Source: Pseudobdellovibrionaceae bacterium
Lineage (GTDB): Bacteria; Bdellovibrionota; Bdellovibrionia; Bdellovibrionales; Bdellovibrionaceae
Direction of reading: 5' to 3'
Length of the DNA: 40,763 nucleotides
Assembly: GCA_013359135.1 (NCBI GenBank)
Contig: JABWCN010000040.1
Coordinates: 1 to 40,763, forward strand
Every line of letters starts with the position of its first letter. Position 1 is the stretch's first letter. Shown here piece by piece: positions 1 to 7,915 of the stretch. Under the pieces are notes generated by a model. That model worked only from the letters and a program-made list of their open reading frames with translations. It ran no database searches and was not told the DNA's origin. A program made the translations under genes and the position numbers.

Positions 1-52
1 CTTTTACAGTGGGTGGACGGATTGCACGAATATCAAAATTTTTTTCTTTCAT
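1..52 (-). CDS. 5' end of an unidentified gene (cut by window edge)
   Basis: A minus-strand reading frame opens with ATG at position 52 and runs off the left edge. The 17 visible residues are MKEKNFDIRAIRPPTVK. It lies 42 bp downstream of mnmE on the same strand. An AGTAG-like stretch sits upstream of the ATG, which is a weak ribosome-binding site. In related genomes mnmE is followed by genes such as mnmG, rsmG or parA, but the visible residues match none of these clearly, so no function is given. It could be a chance opening. Confidence 0.4.
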   Translation of the reverse strand, partial: MKEKNFDIRAIRPPTVK

Positions 53-94
53 ATCACTACTTATTTATTTCTTATATTATGAAAAATCTAGGAA

Positions 95-1684
95 CTATTT
101 TCCCAAGCAAAACTCTTTGAAAACTTTATCTAGAATTTGATCATCATAGACTACTCCTATGATTTTTTGGATTGATATTAAAGCCTCCTTGAGGTCAAAG
201 GCGATGTATTCGTGACCAATTCCACCCTCAATAGCCTGTATCGTTTTACTCAAAATCTGCATTGATTCTTTAAGCTGATTATATTGCCTTGAGCTTGATA
301 CTGAAATATTTTCAATAGCACTTTGATCATTCAACCAAAAAGATCTAACAGCAGATAATATCACGCTCTTAGAAAGTGGATCAGCTGCTGAGCAAACCAG
401 AACCTTCTCAAATACCCATTTTAAAGCCAAAAATTGATCCTGAAAATATTTATTCTGTAGTAAATAATCTACAAAATTAACTATAAAATCAAACACCCTA
501 ACAGAGTCTGCCCTTATCCCTGACGTACTCAAAAAACTTATAACATCAACAAAACTAAAATTTAAGCTCGCTAATCTTCCCTTAGCTCTATCCCAATTAC
601 TTCTCAGGCTTGAAAGCTCCGTTGTAGATAACTCAAGATCAGCTTTATTTAACAAAATAAAAGTAGAATCAAGGTTTAGTTTTTTTAAAATTTCTAACTG
701 AGTGGTGTTAAATGGCATCTCGTTAGTTTTTTCAGAACGCTCCTTAAAAAGCTCTAACAAAAATAAGTTAACTTGAGCCTCTTCTTGTTCCTTGAGTGTC
801 CTCTCTATGCCAATTTTCTCAATTACATCCTGTGTTTCACTACGAATACCAGCCGTATCAGCTATAATATACCTAATACCATCATATAAAAACTGCTCTT
901 TCACAACATCTCTTGTTGTCCCAGGAATTGCAGAAATGATAGATCTATCAGTACCCAAAAATAAGTTCATCAAGCTAGACTTACCAACATTTGGCAGGCC
1001 ACTTAGAGTTAATTGTATGCCATCAGATATAATTTTTCCTGTTTTGAAAGAGTCTACTAGTCTAACCACCACACCTTCAACTTCTCTAAGCTTAAGAAGT
1101 AAAACTTCATCTTTAACAATTTCTATATCTTCTGCTGAAAAATCAATAGAAGCTTCAATGTGAGCCAAACACCAAAGAAGATTATCTTCTATCTCATGCA
1201 AAATTTTTGAAAGCTCACCCTTCAATTGGCGTAAACCGAGCTTTGCGCTTAACTTACTTTGAGAATGGATAACAGAAAGAACACTTTCAGCCTGAACAAG
1301 ATCAAGTTTGGAGTTTAAAAAAGCTCTATAAGTGAACTCTCCAGGCTCAGCCAACCTAGCTCCATGTTCACACAGCTGCTCCAAAATTAACTGACAAATT
1401 GTTGGTGAACCATGGCAAGAGATCTCTACAACTTCTTCACCGGTAAAAGATTTTCCGTCTAAAAAAGGAGTAATACATACTTCATCTATAGTTTCACCAG
1501 TCACAAAATTAGAGAAATTAGCCAAAAAAACCCTATGACTTTCGATCATTTTAGGGGGGTTTTTGATCGATATTTTAACTATTTTTAAAGCTTGTTGACC
1601 ACTAACTCTGATAACTGAAATGCCACCAATACCATTTGGAGTTGAGACGGAACAGATTGTATCTTTATCTCTAACTCCAAACAT
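95..1684 (-). CDS. mnmE: tRNA modification GTPase MnmE (TrmE)
   Basis: MnmE works with MnmG to place the (carboxymethyl)aminomethyl group on the wobble uridine (U34) of certain tRNAs, using a G domain activated by dimerisation. The N-terminal tetrahydrofolate-binding domain (about 1-120) includes the conserved stretch ending EPGEFTYRAFLNSKLDL. The G domain shows G1 GLPNVGKS (229-236), G2 TTRD (256-259), G3 DTAG (276-279) and G4 NKAD (346-349). The Glu aligned with the E. coli catalytic residue is about 289. The protein ends in CLGK, the family's C-terminal C-x-GK with the essential Cys. At 529 residues it is longer than the usual ~450; most of the extra length lies between the G5 region and the C-terminal helices (about 400-460). 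It is 6 bp downstream of jag, so the two are probably co-transcribed. Confidence 0.96.
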   Translation of the reverse strand: MFGVRDKDTICSVSTPNGIGGISVIRVSGQQALKIVKISIKNPPKMIESHRVFLANFSNFVTGETIDEVCITPFLDGKSFTGEEVVEISCHGSPTICQLILEQLCEHGARLAEPGEFTYRAFLNSKLDLVQAESVLSVIHSQSKLSAKLGLRQLKGELSKILHEIEDNLLWCLAHIEASIDFSAEDIEIVKDEVLLLKLREVEGVVVRLVDSFKTGKIISDGIQLTLSGLPNVGKSSLMNLFLGTDRSIISAIPGTTRDVVKEQFLYDGIRYIIADTAGIRSETQDVIEKIGIERTLKEQEEAQVNLFLLELFKERSEKTNEMPFNTTQLEILKKLNLDSTFILLNKADLELSTTELSSLRSNWDRAKGRLASLNFSFVDVISFLSTSGIRADSVRVFDFIVNFVDYLLQNKYFQDQFLALKWVFEKVLVCSAADPLSKSVILSAVRSFWLNDQSAIENISVSSSRQYNQLKESMQILSKTIQAIEGGIGHEYIAFDLKEALISIQKIIGVVYDDQILDKVFKEFCLGK

Positions 1685-1690
1685 AAAATC

Positions 1691-2245
1691 CTACTCTTGA
1701 GCCGAAGCATCTTCTTTTGGAGAGCCTTGTGTTTTTGCTGGAAAAATCTTTATCTTTTTATACAACCCCTCACCTAGAGAACGACTTTTAACTCTCTCGT
1801 CTTTTGAAAGGTATTGATGGACAATTTTTCTCTCCTTGGGCGGAAGAGCTCTGTAATATACAGCTTTGTTTTGCTCAATTGCTATAGCTTTAAGATTTTC
1901 TGCACGCTCTATCAATGCCTGCTCACTTTCTTCTCTATAACCACCACAATCAACGTTAATATTGGTCCTATCATCAGGAAAATGATGTTGTATAACTCTT
2001 TTTAAAAGTAACTGAAAAGAGTCAATAAGTTGACCTTTTCTATCCTTGAAAAGTTCCTCGTCTTTTCCAGAAAGCTCAATATCGATAACTTTATTTTGTT
2101 CATCTTCAGAAATAGCGTTCAAAGTGTACTCTAACTCAAAACCTCCGGTCTCAATAAGTCCTTCCAAGGTGCTTCTTACTAATGCTTCAACGGGACTTTC
2201 TGATTCTTTTTTTGATCCCCCAAAAAGTTTTTTAAAAAAATTCAT
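1691..2245 (-). CDS. jag: Jag/KhpB-family RNA-binding protein (KH + R3H)
   Basis: This 184-residue protein looks like the KH-R3H protein commonly encoded beside yidC. Residues about 20-110 form a KH-II-like domain, with DRKGQLIDSFQLLLKRV at the position of the GxxG loop. Residues about 130-170 form an R3H domain with PPKERKIVHQYL, a following Arg and SLGEG. The N-terminal Jag_N domain found in Firmicutes homologues is absent, replaced by a short basic segment. AGGAGATAAAA just before the ATG is a good ribosome-binding site. Family members bind RNA and affect envelope growth or division in other bacteria; the role here is inferred only from homology and position. Confidence 0.9.
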   Translation of the reverse strand: MNFFKKLFGGSKKESESPVEALVRSTLEGLIETGGFELEYTLNAISEDEQNKVIDIELSGKDEELFKDRKGQLIDSFQLLLKRVIQHHFPDDRTNINVDCGGYREESEQALIERAENLKAIAIEQNKAVYYRALPPKERKIVHQYLSKDERVKSRSLGEGLYKKIKIFPAKTQGSPKEDASAQE

Positions 2246-2307
2246 TTTTATCTCCTCTCTTAACGTCTTAATTCTTAAATAAACTACTACTTAAATTAAC
2301 CAACAAT

Positions 2308-3933
2308 TTAAGCTGGCTTTGATTTTAATATAAAATATTGCTGTGTTATTCCAAACAATCCACTAACAAACATATAAAGTGTTAAACCACTCGGTAAATT
2401 TAACATAAATACCGACATAACAACTGGCATCCACATTAATATTTTTGCTTGAGCAGGATCCATATTTGATGGGGTTAGTTTTTGCTGAAAAAACATTGTT
2501 GCTCCCATCAATACTGGAAGAACATAGAATTTATCATGAGCACTCAAATCAGTAATCCAAAGAAAAAATGGACTCTGATAAAGTTCAATGCTTGAGCCGA
2601 TAACACGATATAAAGCAAAAAATATAGGAATTTGTAAGAGCATTGGTAAACAACCGCCAAAAGGATTTGCTTTGTTTACTTTCATCAAATTCATTACCTC
2701 TTGATTCATTTTTATTGGATCATCTTTATATTTTTCTCTTATTGAGGCCATTTCAGGCTGAATTTTTTGCATTGCCTTCATTGACTTCATCGACATCAAA
2801 TTAAACGGTAGCACAAACAATCTCACCAGCAGAGTTAAAAGAATTATCGCTACACCCCAATTAGGAACTAAAGTATAAAACCATTTCATAGTGAACAATA
2901 ATGGTTTAGCAATAAACCCCATCCAACCAAAATTAATAATATTTGTTAATTCTTCATTAACTGAAGAAAGAATATTAATTGATTTAGGACCAGCATACAG
3001 AATTTGCTTTAAAACAATAGAATCTTTTCCTGGTAAAATTGGATAAACAAATTGACCCAAAGCTGCTGCTTCATTGACATTAACAGTTAAGAACGCATCT
3101 GGAATTACTTCTGATTTATCTAAAATGGCTGTAGCAAAATATTGGCTTCCTAAAGAGAGTAAGTTAACAGTTTTAATTTCCTGACTTAAATTTTCTTTTG
3201 CTGCAGAAAAATTAACTGTAGTCGTAGTGTTAGCGTGTGAAACATAGAAGTCTTGATGTTCATAAGAAGGAAATAACCAAGACTTACTCTTTGCCGCTGT
3301 GATACTTTCAGGCAGACTAATAGCAACCTTTTTTAAATTTTTTTCGTTAATTCCATTAATGCTAACAGTATTTTCAAAAAAATTATTTTCTTGATTATAC
3401 TTTACTTCTCTTTCAATAGTTAGCTCATCAATTTTTGCAACACCTTTATATGTGCCTTTAGTCAACTCAATCATTTCAAAATCTAAAGTTTTGTTATCCT
3501 CGATTTTTAACTCAAACAAAGCTCTAGTTTTTGATTGACCAAGTAAAATTGGGTTTTTTTCACTATCAGTATAGTTTTTAATCTTATAATTAACTAAACC
3601 CATACCCTTATTGGTAATTTCAAAAGCAACTTCATTATTCTCAAATGAAATCTTTTTTTCTTCGATCGCTTTCACTTCATTTTTTATATCTGCGTTGTTA
3701 TTTGAAATAGCTTTCAAATCTTCACTTATTTTATCACTTTTTTCCGTAGGATCTTTTATAGCTGAAGAGTTGGTATTTACAGAAGTATCACTACTGCTTG
3801 AAGCCACAGGCTTTTTTCCATAACTAGGATATTTTTTTTGTAAATGATTGTTCCATAAAAAATAAAAAAGTGCGAAAATAACCATTGCTATTAAAAAACG
3901 ACTATTAAAAGGATTACTTTGTTGTTCTTGCAT
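2308..3933 (-). CDS. yidC: Membrane protein insertase YidC
   Basis: YidC inserts and folds inner-membrane proteins, alone or with SecYEG; ATP synthase subunit c is a classical substrate. The start at 3933 (MQEQQSNPFNSRFL) is preferred over an upstream in-frame codon at 3975 because GAAAGGA lies directly before it and the first transmembrane helix then begins near residue 12. A Lys/Ser-rich linker and a large periplasmic beta domain fill residues about 35-330. The conserved core follows: helices around MKWFYTLVPNWGVAIILLTL, the catalytic-groove Arg in LLVRLFVLPF, the cytoplasmic hairpin with KYKDDPIKMNQE, and the final helices. Its 541 residues match Gram-negative YidC. It overlaps the end of yidD by 20 bp. 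Confidence 0.96.
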   Translation of the reverse strand: MQEQQSNPFNSRFLIAMVIFALFYFLWNNHLQKKYPSYGKKPVASSSSDTSVNTNSSAIKDPTEKSDKISEDLKAISNNNADIKNEVKAIEEKKISFENNEVAFEITNKGMGLVNYKIKNYTDSEKNPILLGQSKTRALFELKIEDNKTLDFEMIELTKGTYKGVAKIDELTIEREVKYNQENNFFENTVSINGINEKNLKKVAISLPESITAAKSKSWLFPSYEHQDFYVSHANTTTTVNFSAAKENLSQEIKTVNLLSLGSQYFATAILDKSEVIPDAFLTVNVNEAAALGQFVYPILPGKDSIVLKQILYAGPKSINILSSVNEELTNIINFGWMGFIAKPLLFTMKWFYTLVPNWGVAIILLTLLVRLFVLPFNLMSMKSMKAMQKIQPEMASIREKYKDDPIKMNQEVMNLMKVNKANPFGGCLPMLLQIPIFFALYRVIGSSIELYQSPFFLWITDLSAHDKFYVLPVLMGATMFFQQKLTPSNMDPAQAKILMWMPVVMSVFMLNLPSGLTLYMFVSGLFGITQQYFILKSKPA

Positions 3934-4186
3934 GAATTTTCCTTTCAGGAACGGGGTCATAACCAAAGGTGCCAAATGGATGACAATTTAAAACTCTCTT
4001 AAATATTAATTGAAAAGCACAAAGAAAATGATGCTTATGAAGAGCCTCTTGAGCATATTCAGAACAAGAAGGATAAAAACGACAATTGCCGCCTAAATAT
4101 TGAGAACCAAAAGTTCTATATAAACCCACCAAAAACAGAAATAAAACTTTAAACAACTTATCTAATCTATTGAGGATGGAATACAT
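3914..4186 (-). CDS. yidD: Membrane protein insertion efficiency factor YidD
   Basis: YidD is a small membrane-associated protein that helps insertion near YidC. The family core is clear: an N-terminal amphipathic/hydrophobic helix (about 8-24), then GGNCRFYPSCSEYAQEAL, FKRVLNCHP and GYDPVP, with the three conserved Cys. The start is uncertain. ATG at 4186 gives 90 residues, the normal family length, but has no obvious ribosome-binding site. ATG at 4291 (35 more polar residues) has a weak AAAGAG upstream and would overlap rnpA by 41 bp. The stop lies inside the start of yidC, so the two are probably translationally coupled. Confidence 0.88.
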   Translation of the reverse strand: MYSILNRLDKLFKVLFLFLVGLYRTFGSQYLGGNCRFYPSCSEYAQEALHKHHFLCAFQLIFKRVLNCHPFGTFGYDPVPERKIHARTTK

Positions 4187-4250
4187 TTTTTTAAAAAAAA
4201 GGACCCTGTCTCTATTGAGCTGTAAGTTAATTTTAAAACTTAAATCTATT

Positions 4251-4628
4251 TTACTGTTTTTTTGTAAGCTTAAGGAGCTGTTTTTTTCCATTACCAAATG
4301 CTCTTTGGAAGGTATCGAAGACCATTTTTTTATAAAAATCAGGACTCATCGGTTTAATGAAAACTGTAAAATTAATCTTGAGACTCGGGTTTTCCAAAAG
4401 AAAATCTCTTGTTTCTGCTCGACACCAACGCTTAACTTTATTCCTAATAACAGCATTCCCAACTTTTCTACTTATAGAAATACCAAACTTAGAAATTGAA
4501 GATTGCGATTCCTCAAAAGATATTAACATCCAAGAGGAGCCCCAGATCTTCTTACCATTTTCTTTTAAACCAAGATATTCTGAATTTTTATTTATGGATT
4601 GATACGGTTTACTTACCACTAATCTCAA
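4251..4628 (-). CDS. rnpA: Ribonuclease P protein component
   Basis: RnpA is the protein subunit of RNase P, which matures the 5' ends of tRNAs together with the catalytic RNA. The signature is present at about 47-75: [20 protein letters not shown], followed by the Arg/Glu-rich helix. No ATG precedes the conserved region. The start used is TTG at 4628, inside rpmH; GTG at 4619 is an alternative, and either one overlaps rpmH. Length is 125 residues from the TTG. The placement rpmH-rnpA-yidD-yidC-jag-mnmE is the standard bacterial cluster at the origin. The RNase P RNA gene was not seen here. Confidence 0.93.
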   Translation of the reverse strand: MRLVVSKPYQSINKNSEYLGLKENGKKIWGSSWMLISFEESQSSISKFGISISRKVGNAVIRNKVKRWCRAETRDFLLENPSLKINFTVFIKPMSPDFYKKMVFDTFQRAFGNGKKQLLKLTKKQ

Positions 4629-4758
4629 CAGATAGCTTTTTTCTACCTTTAGCTCTTCTTCTGTTTAATACTTTTTGTCCATTTTTTGTAAGCATTCTTT
4701 TTCTGAAACCATGTGCACGTTTTCTTCTGACTTTAGAGGGTTGGTACGTTCTTTTCAT
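4609..4758 (-). CDS. rpmH: 50S ribosomal protein bL34
   Basis: This 49-residue, strongly basic protein begins [18 protein letters not shown] and continues with [24 protein letters not shown], the diagnostic bL34 sequence. The ATG at 4758 is preceded by GGAGATAAT. A longer upstream extension in the same frame is unlikely because the family always begins with MKRT(Y/F)QP. It is the first gene of the leftward operon and overlaps the TTG start of rnpA by 20 bp, so translation of the two may be coupled. Confidence 0.97.
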   Translation of the reverse strand: MKRTYQPSKVRRKRAHGFRKRMLTKNGQKVLNRRRAKGRKKLSVEISGK

Positions 4759-5036
4759 ATTATCTCCTTCAAACTGGGTAGAACTGAGGTTTAAGTATAT
4801 GTCCTTAAACCTGAATTTTTTCAAGGAATTATTTAAAATCTATAAAAAACTTTGTAATTAAAAACTTCTTATAAAAACCAAAAGTGACTAGTTACTAGAT
4901 CTTGTGGTTCAATTCAAAACAACTCCCTAAATGCATGGTGTCCGAGTAAATCACAATGCAGCATTAAGGTCAACTATTGATAAGAGAATTAAGCCTTGTT
5001 AATTATTTTCCTCACTAATTTCTAGAGGGGTAAAAA
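4759..5036. promoter_or_regulatory. Divergent rpmH / dnaA intergenic region
   Basis: This 278-bp region separates the two gene arms. It holds the candidate rpmH promoter and a near-palindrome, AGTGACTAGTTACT (4883-4896), which could be an operator. GAGGGG before the dnaA ATG at 5037 is the ribosome-binding site. I found no DnaA-box consensus here and no convincing -10/-35 pair for dnaA. The origin boxes lie on the other side of dnaA. Confidence 0.5.
4794..4824 (-). promoter_or_regulatory. Candidate promoter of the rpmH operon
   Basis: On the minus strand, TTGAAA (4824-4819) and TATACT (4799-4794) each match the sigma-70 consensus at five of six positions. The 19-bp spacer is on the long side. 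Transcription would begin about 30 bp before the rpmH ATG. This is judged by eye only. Confidence 0.4.
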
Positions 5037-6458
5037 ATGCAAATCAATTCGCATTTTTGGGATCAAGTAAAATCCAGTATGAAAAGTCGCAACTTAAACA
5101 ATAAGTTGTTAGACACCTGGTTAGATCCAATTGAATATTTAAATACAACAGGAAGTATTGAAAGGCCTAAAATTCAATTAGGAGTTCCAAATGCATTTCA
5201 TCAATATTTTGTGATAGAGAATCTTCAGGATAAGATTTATTCTGAAATTTCAAATATTTACAACTCTTCTTTTGAGGTTGAGTTTATAGTAACTGGTAAT
5301 AAAGTTCCACCACCACCGGAAAGTCCTCAGGCTTTAGAAGAGGCTATCTCAAACCAGGCTGCAACTCATTCCATGTCCAGTAAAAATCAATTTAATCAAC
5401 CGCAAAATAAAGATCGACACATCCATTCAGATCCTCTGAATCAAGAGTTAACATTTTCAACTTTTGTGGTTGGAAAAAATTCAGAATTTGCTCATGCGGC
5501 TTGTTTTAATGTAGCTAAGAACCCTGGTGGCCATGATTACAACCCACTCTATATTTATGGGCCTGTTGGGATGGGGAAGACACATCTTTTACATGCTGCT
5601 GGTAACTATATTAGAGATCAATATCCCCAAGTAAAAATTACATATATCTCTGCCGAAAGATTCATGAATGAGTGTATTGCTTCCATCCGTCATCATCAAA
5701 TGGATAAGTTTAGACTCAAATACAGAGAAAACTCGGATATTCTCCTTGTTGATGATGTTCAATTTATTGGCAAAGGAGAGGCTGTTCAGGAAGAGTTTTT
5801 CCACACTATTAACACTTTTATCGACAGGAAAAAACAGGTTATCTTAGCCTCTGACAGAATGCCAAAGGATATTATAGATCTAGAGGATCGAAATAGAACA
5901 CGTCTTGAACGAGGATTAATAGCTGATATAACTATGCCTGATCTTGAAACAAGGATAGCCATTCTCAGATATAAAGCTGAAAAATATAATGTGCGTATGT
6001 CAGAAGATGTGGTTAATCATATTGCCAGGATATCCAAACGTTCAATTCGAGAACTTGAGGGAAATCTAAAAAAAGTAAAAATGTTCTCGGAGTTACAAGG
6101 ACTGCAGATTGATTATGAACTAGTAAAAAGGATTCTTTCAAATCATGAAACCCAAACTATGATCAGCGTGGAAGAAATTCTTAGAATTGTTTCTGATCAT
6201 TTTAAAGTTAAAATTCAAGATTTAAAGTCAACAACTAGAGCTAAACAGATTGTTGTGCCTCGTCAAATAGCTATGCACTTAATTAAAAAGTTTCTTGATA
6301 AATCTTTAGTAGATATTGGTAAAGCTTTTGGGGGTAAGGATCACACAACTGTAATGAATGCCATTGAAAGGGTTAAGCATCTACAGAGTACAGATCAAGA
6401 TATGTTTAAGAATATTGAAGAGTTAGAGACTAGAATCCACAATATCACAGGGGTGTGA
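5037..6458 (+). CDS. dnaA: Chromosomal replication initiator DnaA
   Basis: DnaA is the AAA+ initiator that binds DnaA boxes in oriC, melts the origin and helps load DnaB. Domain I is about 1-85. A Gln/Asn/Ser-rich linker follows (about 90-135). Domain III holds Walker A GPVGMGKT (175-182), Walker B DILLVDDVQF (234-243) and the box VII region RTRLERGL (287-294). Domain IV is about 370-473 and carries the DNA-binding signature FGGKDHTTVMNAIERV (431-446). At 473 residues it is normal length. It starts at the ATG after GAGGGGTAAAAA. It has its own target sites immediately downstream in oriC, which may also allow autoregulation. Confidence 0.98.
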   Translation: MQINSHFWDQVKSSMKSRNLNNKLLDTWLDPIEYLNTTGSIERPKIQLGVPNAFHQYFVIENLQDKIYSEISNIYNSSFEVEFIVTGNKVPPPPESPQALEEAISNQAATHSMSSKNQFNQPQNKDRHIHSDPLNQELTFSTFVVGKNSEFAHAACFNVAKNPGGHDYNPLYIYGPVGMGKTHLLHAAGNYIRDQYPQVKITYISAERFMNECIASIRHHQMDKFRLKYRENSDILLVDDVQFIGKGEAVQEEFFHTINTFIDRKKQVILASDRMPKDIIDLEDRNRTRLERGLIADITMPDLETRIAILRYKAEKYNVRMSEDVVNHIARISKRSIRELEGNLKKVKMFSELQGLQIDYELVKRILSNHETQTMISVEEILRIVSDHFKVKIQDLKSTTRAKQIVVPRQIAMHLIKKFLDKSLVDIGKAFGGKDHTTVMNAIERVKHLQSTDQDMFKNIEELETRIHNITGV

Positions 6459-6700
6459 ATGTGGACTGTGGATAACCCCAGGGATAAATACCTGGGTTAA
6501 AATGTGGAGCTTTTAAATGGGGATTTCTCCAAAACCTAAGTTGACTTTTACAGATAGTTTATCCACATTGATAACCTAATAAATTCAATGTGTTAGTTAG
6601 TTAAAGGTCATATCCACAGCCCTACTACTACTACTATATATTTATATATAGTATAAGAATAATATAGATTTTAAGAATTTTTAATGAGGATGCTTCTTAA
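6459..6700. other. oriC: Chromosomal replication origin (oriC)
   Basis: The dnaA-dnaN spacer holds a perfect DnaA box TGTGGATAA (6467-6475), a perfect box TTATCCACA on the other strand (6559-6567) and a one-mismatch box ATATCCACA (6610-6618). Partial TGTGGA matches lie at 6460 and 6503. The last box is followed by a GC-rich GCC spacer (6619-6621), five consecutive CTA triplets (6622-6636) and an AT-only stretch that starts the likely unwinding element (about 6637-6680). CTA on this strand is the 3'-GAT-5' DnaA-trio on the other. That order (box, GC spacer, trios, AT-rich) is the known basal unwinding module of bacterial origins. All genes to the left run leftwards and the next ten genes run rightwards, as expected around an origin. 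Confidence 0.9.
6474..6498. repeat. Hairpin overlapping the first DnaA box
   Basis: AACCCCAGG and CCTGGGTT form an eight-base-pair stem with one bulged C around an eight-base AT-rich loop. It lies 16 bp after the dnaA stop and overlaps the end of the first DnaA box. No T-run follows, so it is a poor intrinsic terminator. It could be a structural element of oriC or chance. Confidence 0.4.
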
Positions 6701-6778
6701 AAAAAGATTCAAAGATTGAATGTAAATATTAAGTTGTAGAAACTAAAAAATTATTAGAGAACTTTGGAAAGAATATTT

Positions 6779-7885
6779 ATGAAAATTGAAATTGAAAAAA
6801 AAGACTTATTAAATTTAATTGGAAAAACTTTAAACATAGTTGATAAAAAAAATACAATGGCTGTATTGGTTAATGTTCTTTTGGATGCAGACCATGATCG
6901 TGTAAAAGTTTTTGCAACAGATTTGGAAGTGAGTTTAACAGACGAAGTATACGCTAAGGTAATTGAGTCAGGAAAAGTTGTTGTTAGTACGAAAAATCTT
7001 TTTGAAATATGTAAAAAATTGGATGAGGGAAAAATTCAATTTATTAAAAAAGAAAATAACTGGCTGGAAATAAAACAAGGAAGATTTTCATCAAGAATTG
7101 TTGGTGTAAGTCATGAAGATTACCCTATTTTTCCAACATACAACCCACAGTATTTTTTAAAAATGAATGCTTTAATGCTTAAAGAAATGATCGATAAAAC
7201 TATTTATTCGGTTTCAAATGATGAAACTCGATATCATTTGAATGGAGTTTATTTTGAAATAAATTCTCAAAATAATTGTAGAATGGTAGCAACAGATGGA
7301 CATCGCTTGAGCTTAGTAAATAAACAACTTGAGCAACTTAAGCATAATTTAACTTCTGGTGTAATTATACCAAGAAAAGGACTTTTCGAAATAAAGAAGA
7401 TTATTGAGAACAATACAGGAACAATAGAAATTGCTATAGAAGGTTCTCAGTTTTATTTAAAAAATGAATCTACTGTTTTGATGATTCGTTTAATTGAAGG
7501 TAAATATCCAAATTATCAACAGTTTATTCCACAGAAGTTACCTCTTAAAATTCTTGTTAATAAAAATGAATTTTTAACTTCTCTAGAGAGAGTAGCGCTT
7601 TTAGCTAATCAAAAATCAAAAGCTGTTTTATTGAATCTTGCAAATAAAAGAATGGAAATATCTTCAAATAATCCTGAACTTGGGGAGGCTAAAGAAGAAA
7701 TTGAGGTTGAATATTCAGGAAGTGATTTAAAGATTGGATTCAATGCAAGATATTTGTTGGACGTATTAGCAGCTATTGATGAAGAAAAAGTATTAATAGA
7801 AATTAATGATCATCTTTCACCTGGTGTTGTTAGACCAAATAACGATCCAAACTACACTTGTGTTGTAATGCCTATGAGAATATAG
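6779..7885 (+). CDS. dnaN: DNA polymerase III sliding clamp (beta subunit)
   Basis: DnaN is the ring-shaped clamp that tethers DNA polymerase III and other enzymes to DNA. The protein has the three-fold clamp repeat over 368 residues. Recognisable segments are the N-terminal MKIEIEKKDLLNLIG, the middle-domain ATDGHRLSLV (typical clamp motif), IPRKGLFEIKKII, EGKYPNYQQFIP and the C-terminal YTCVVMPMRI, matching the family's final VMPMR. The start at 6779 is chosen over an in-frame TTG at 6764 because GGAAAG lies at the right distance and the family N-terminus begins MK(I/F). It is the first gene after oriC, with recF 30 bp downstream. Confidence 0.98.
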   Translation: MKIEIEKKDLLNLIGKTLNIVDKKNTMAVLVNVLLDADHDRVKVFATDLEVSLTDEVYAKVIESGKVVVSTKNLFEICKKLDEGKIQFIKKENNWLEIKQGRFSSRIVGVSHEDYPIFPTYNPQYFLKMNALMLKEMIDKTIYSVSNDETRYHLNGVYFEINSQNNCRMVATDGHRLSLVNKQLEQLKHNLTSGVIIPRKGLFEIKKIIENNTGTIEIAIEGSQFYLKNESTVLMIRLIEGKYPNYQQFIPQKLPLKILVNKNEFLTSLERVALLANQKSKAVLLNLANKRMEISSNNPELGEAKEEIEVEYSGSDLKIGFNARYLLDVLAAIDEEKVLIEINDHLSPGVVRPNNDPNYTCVVMPMRI

Positions 7886-7915
7886 AGATTTTGAAAGATT
7901 AAGGGAAACAAATTA

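Noticed and set aside
1796-2005. Open frames antisense to jag and many other genes
   Set aside because: They lie within well-supported genes on the other strand, lack ribosome-binding sites and encode no recognisable protein.
4894-4905. ACTAGATCTTGT occurs both upstream of dnaA and upstream of the giant protein gene (32389-32400)
   Set aside because: Two copies of an AT-rich 12-mer in 40 kb can arise by chance, and the positions relative to the starts differ.
6620-6640. CTA repeats considered as a simple microsatellite
   Set aside because: Their exact placement after a DnaA box and GC spacer and before an AT-rich stretch is better explained as DnaA-trios.
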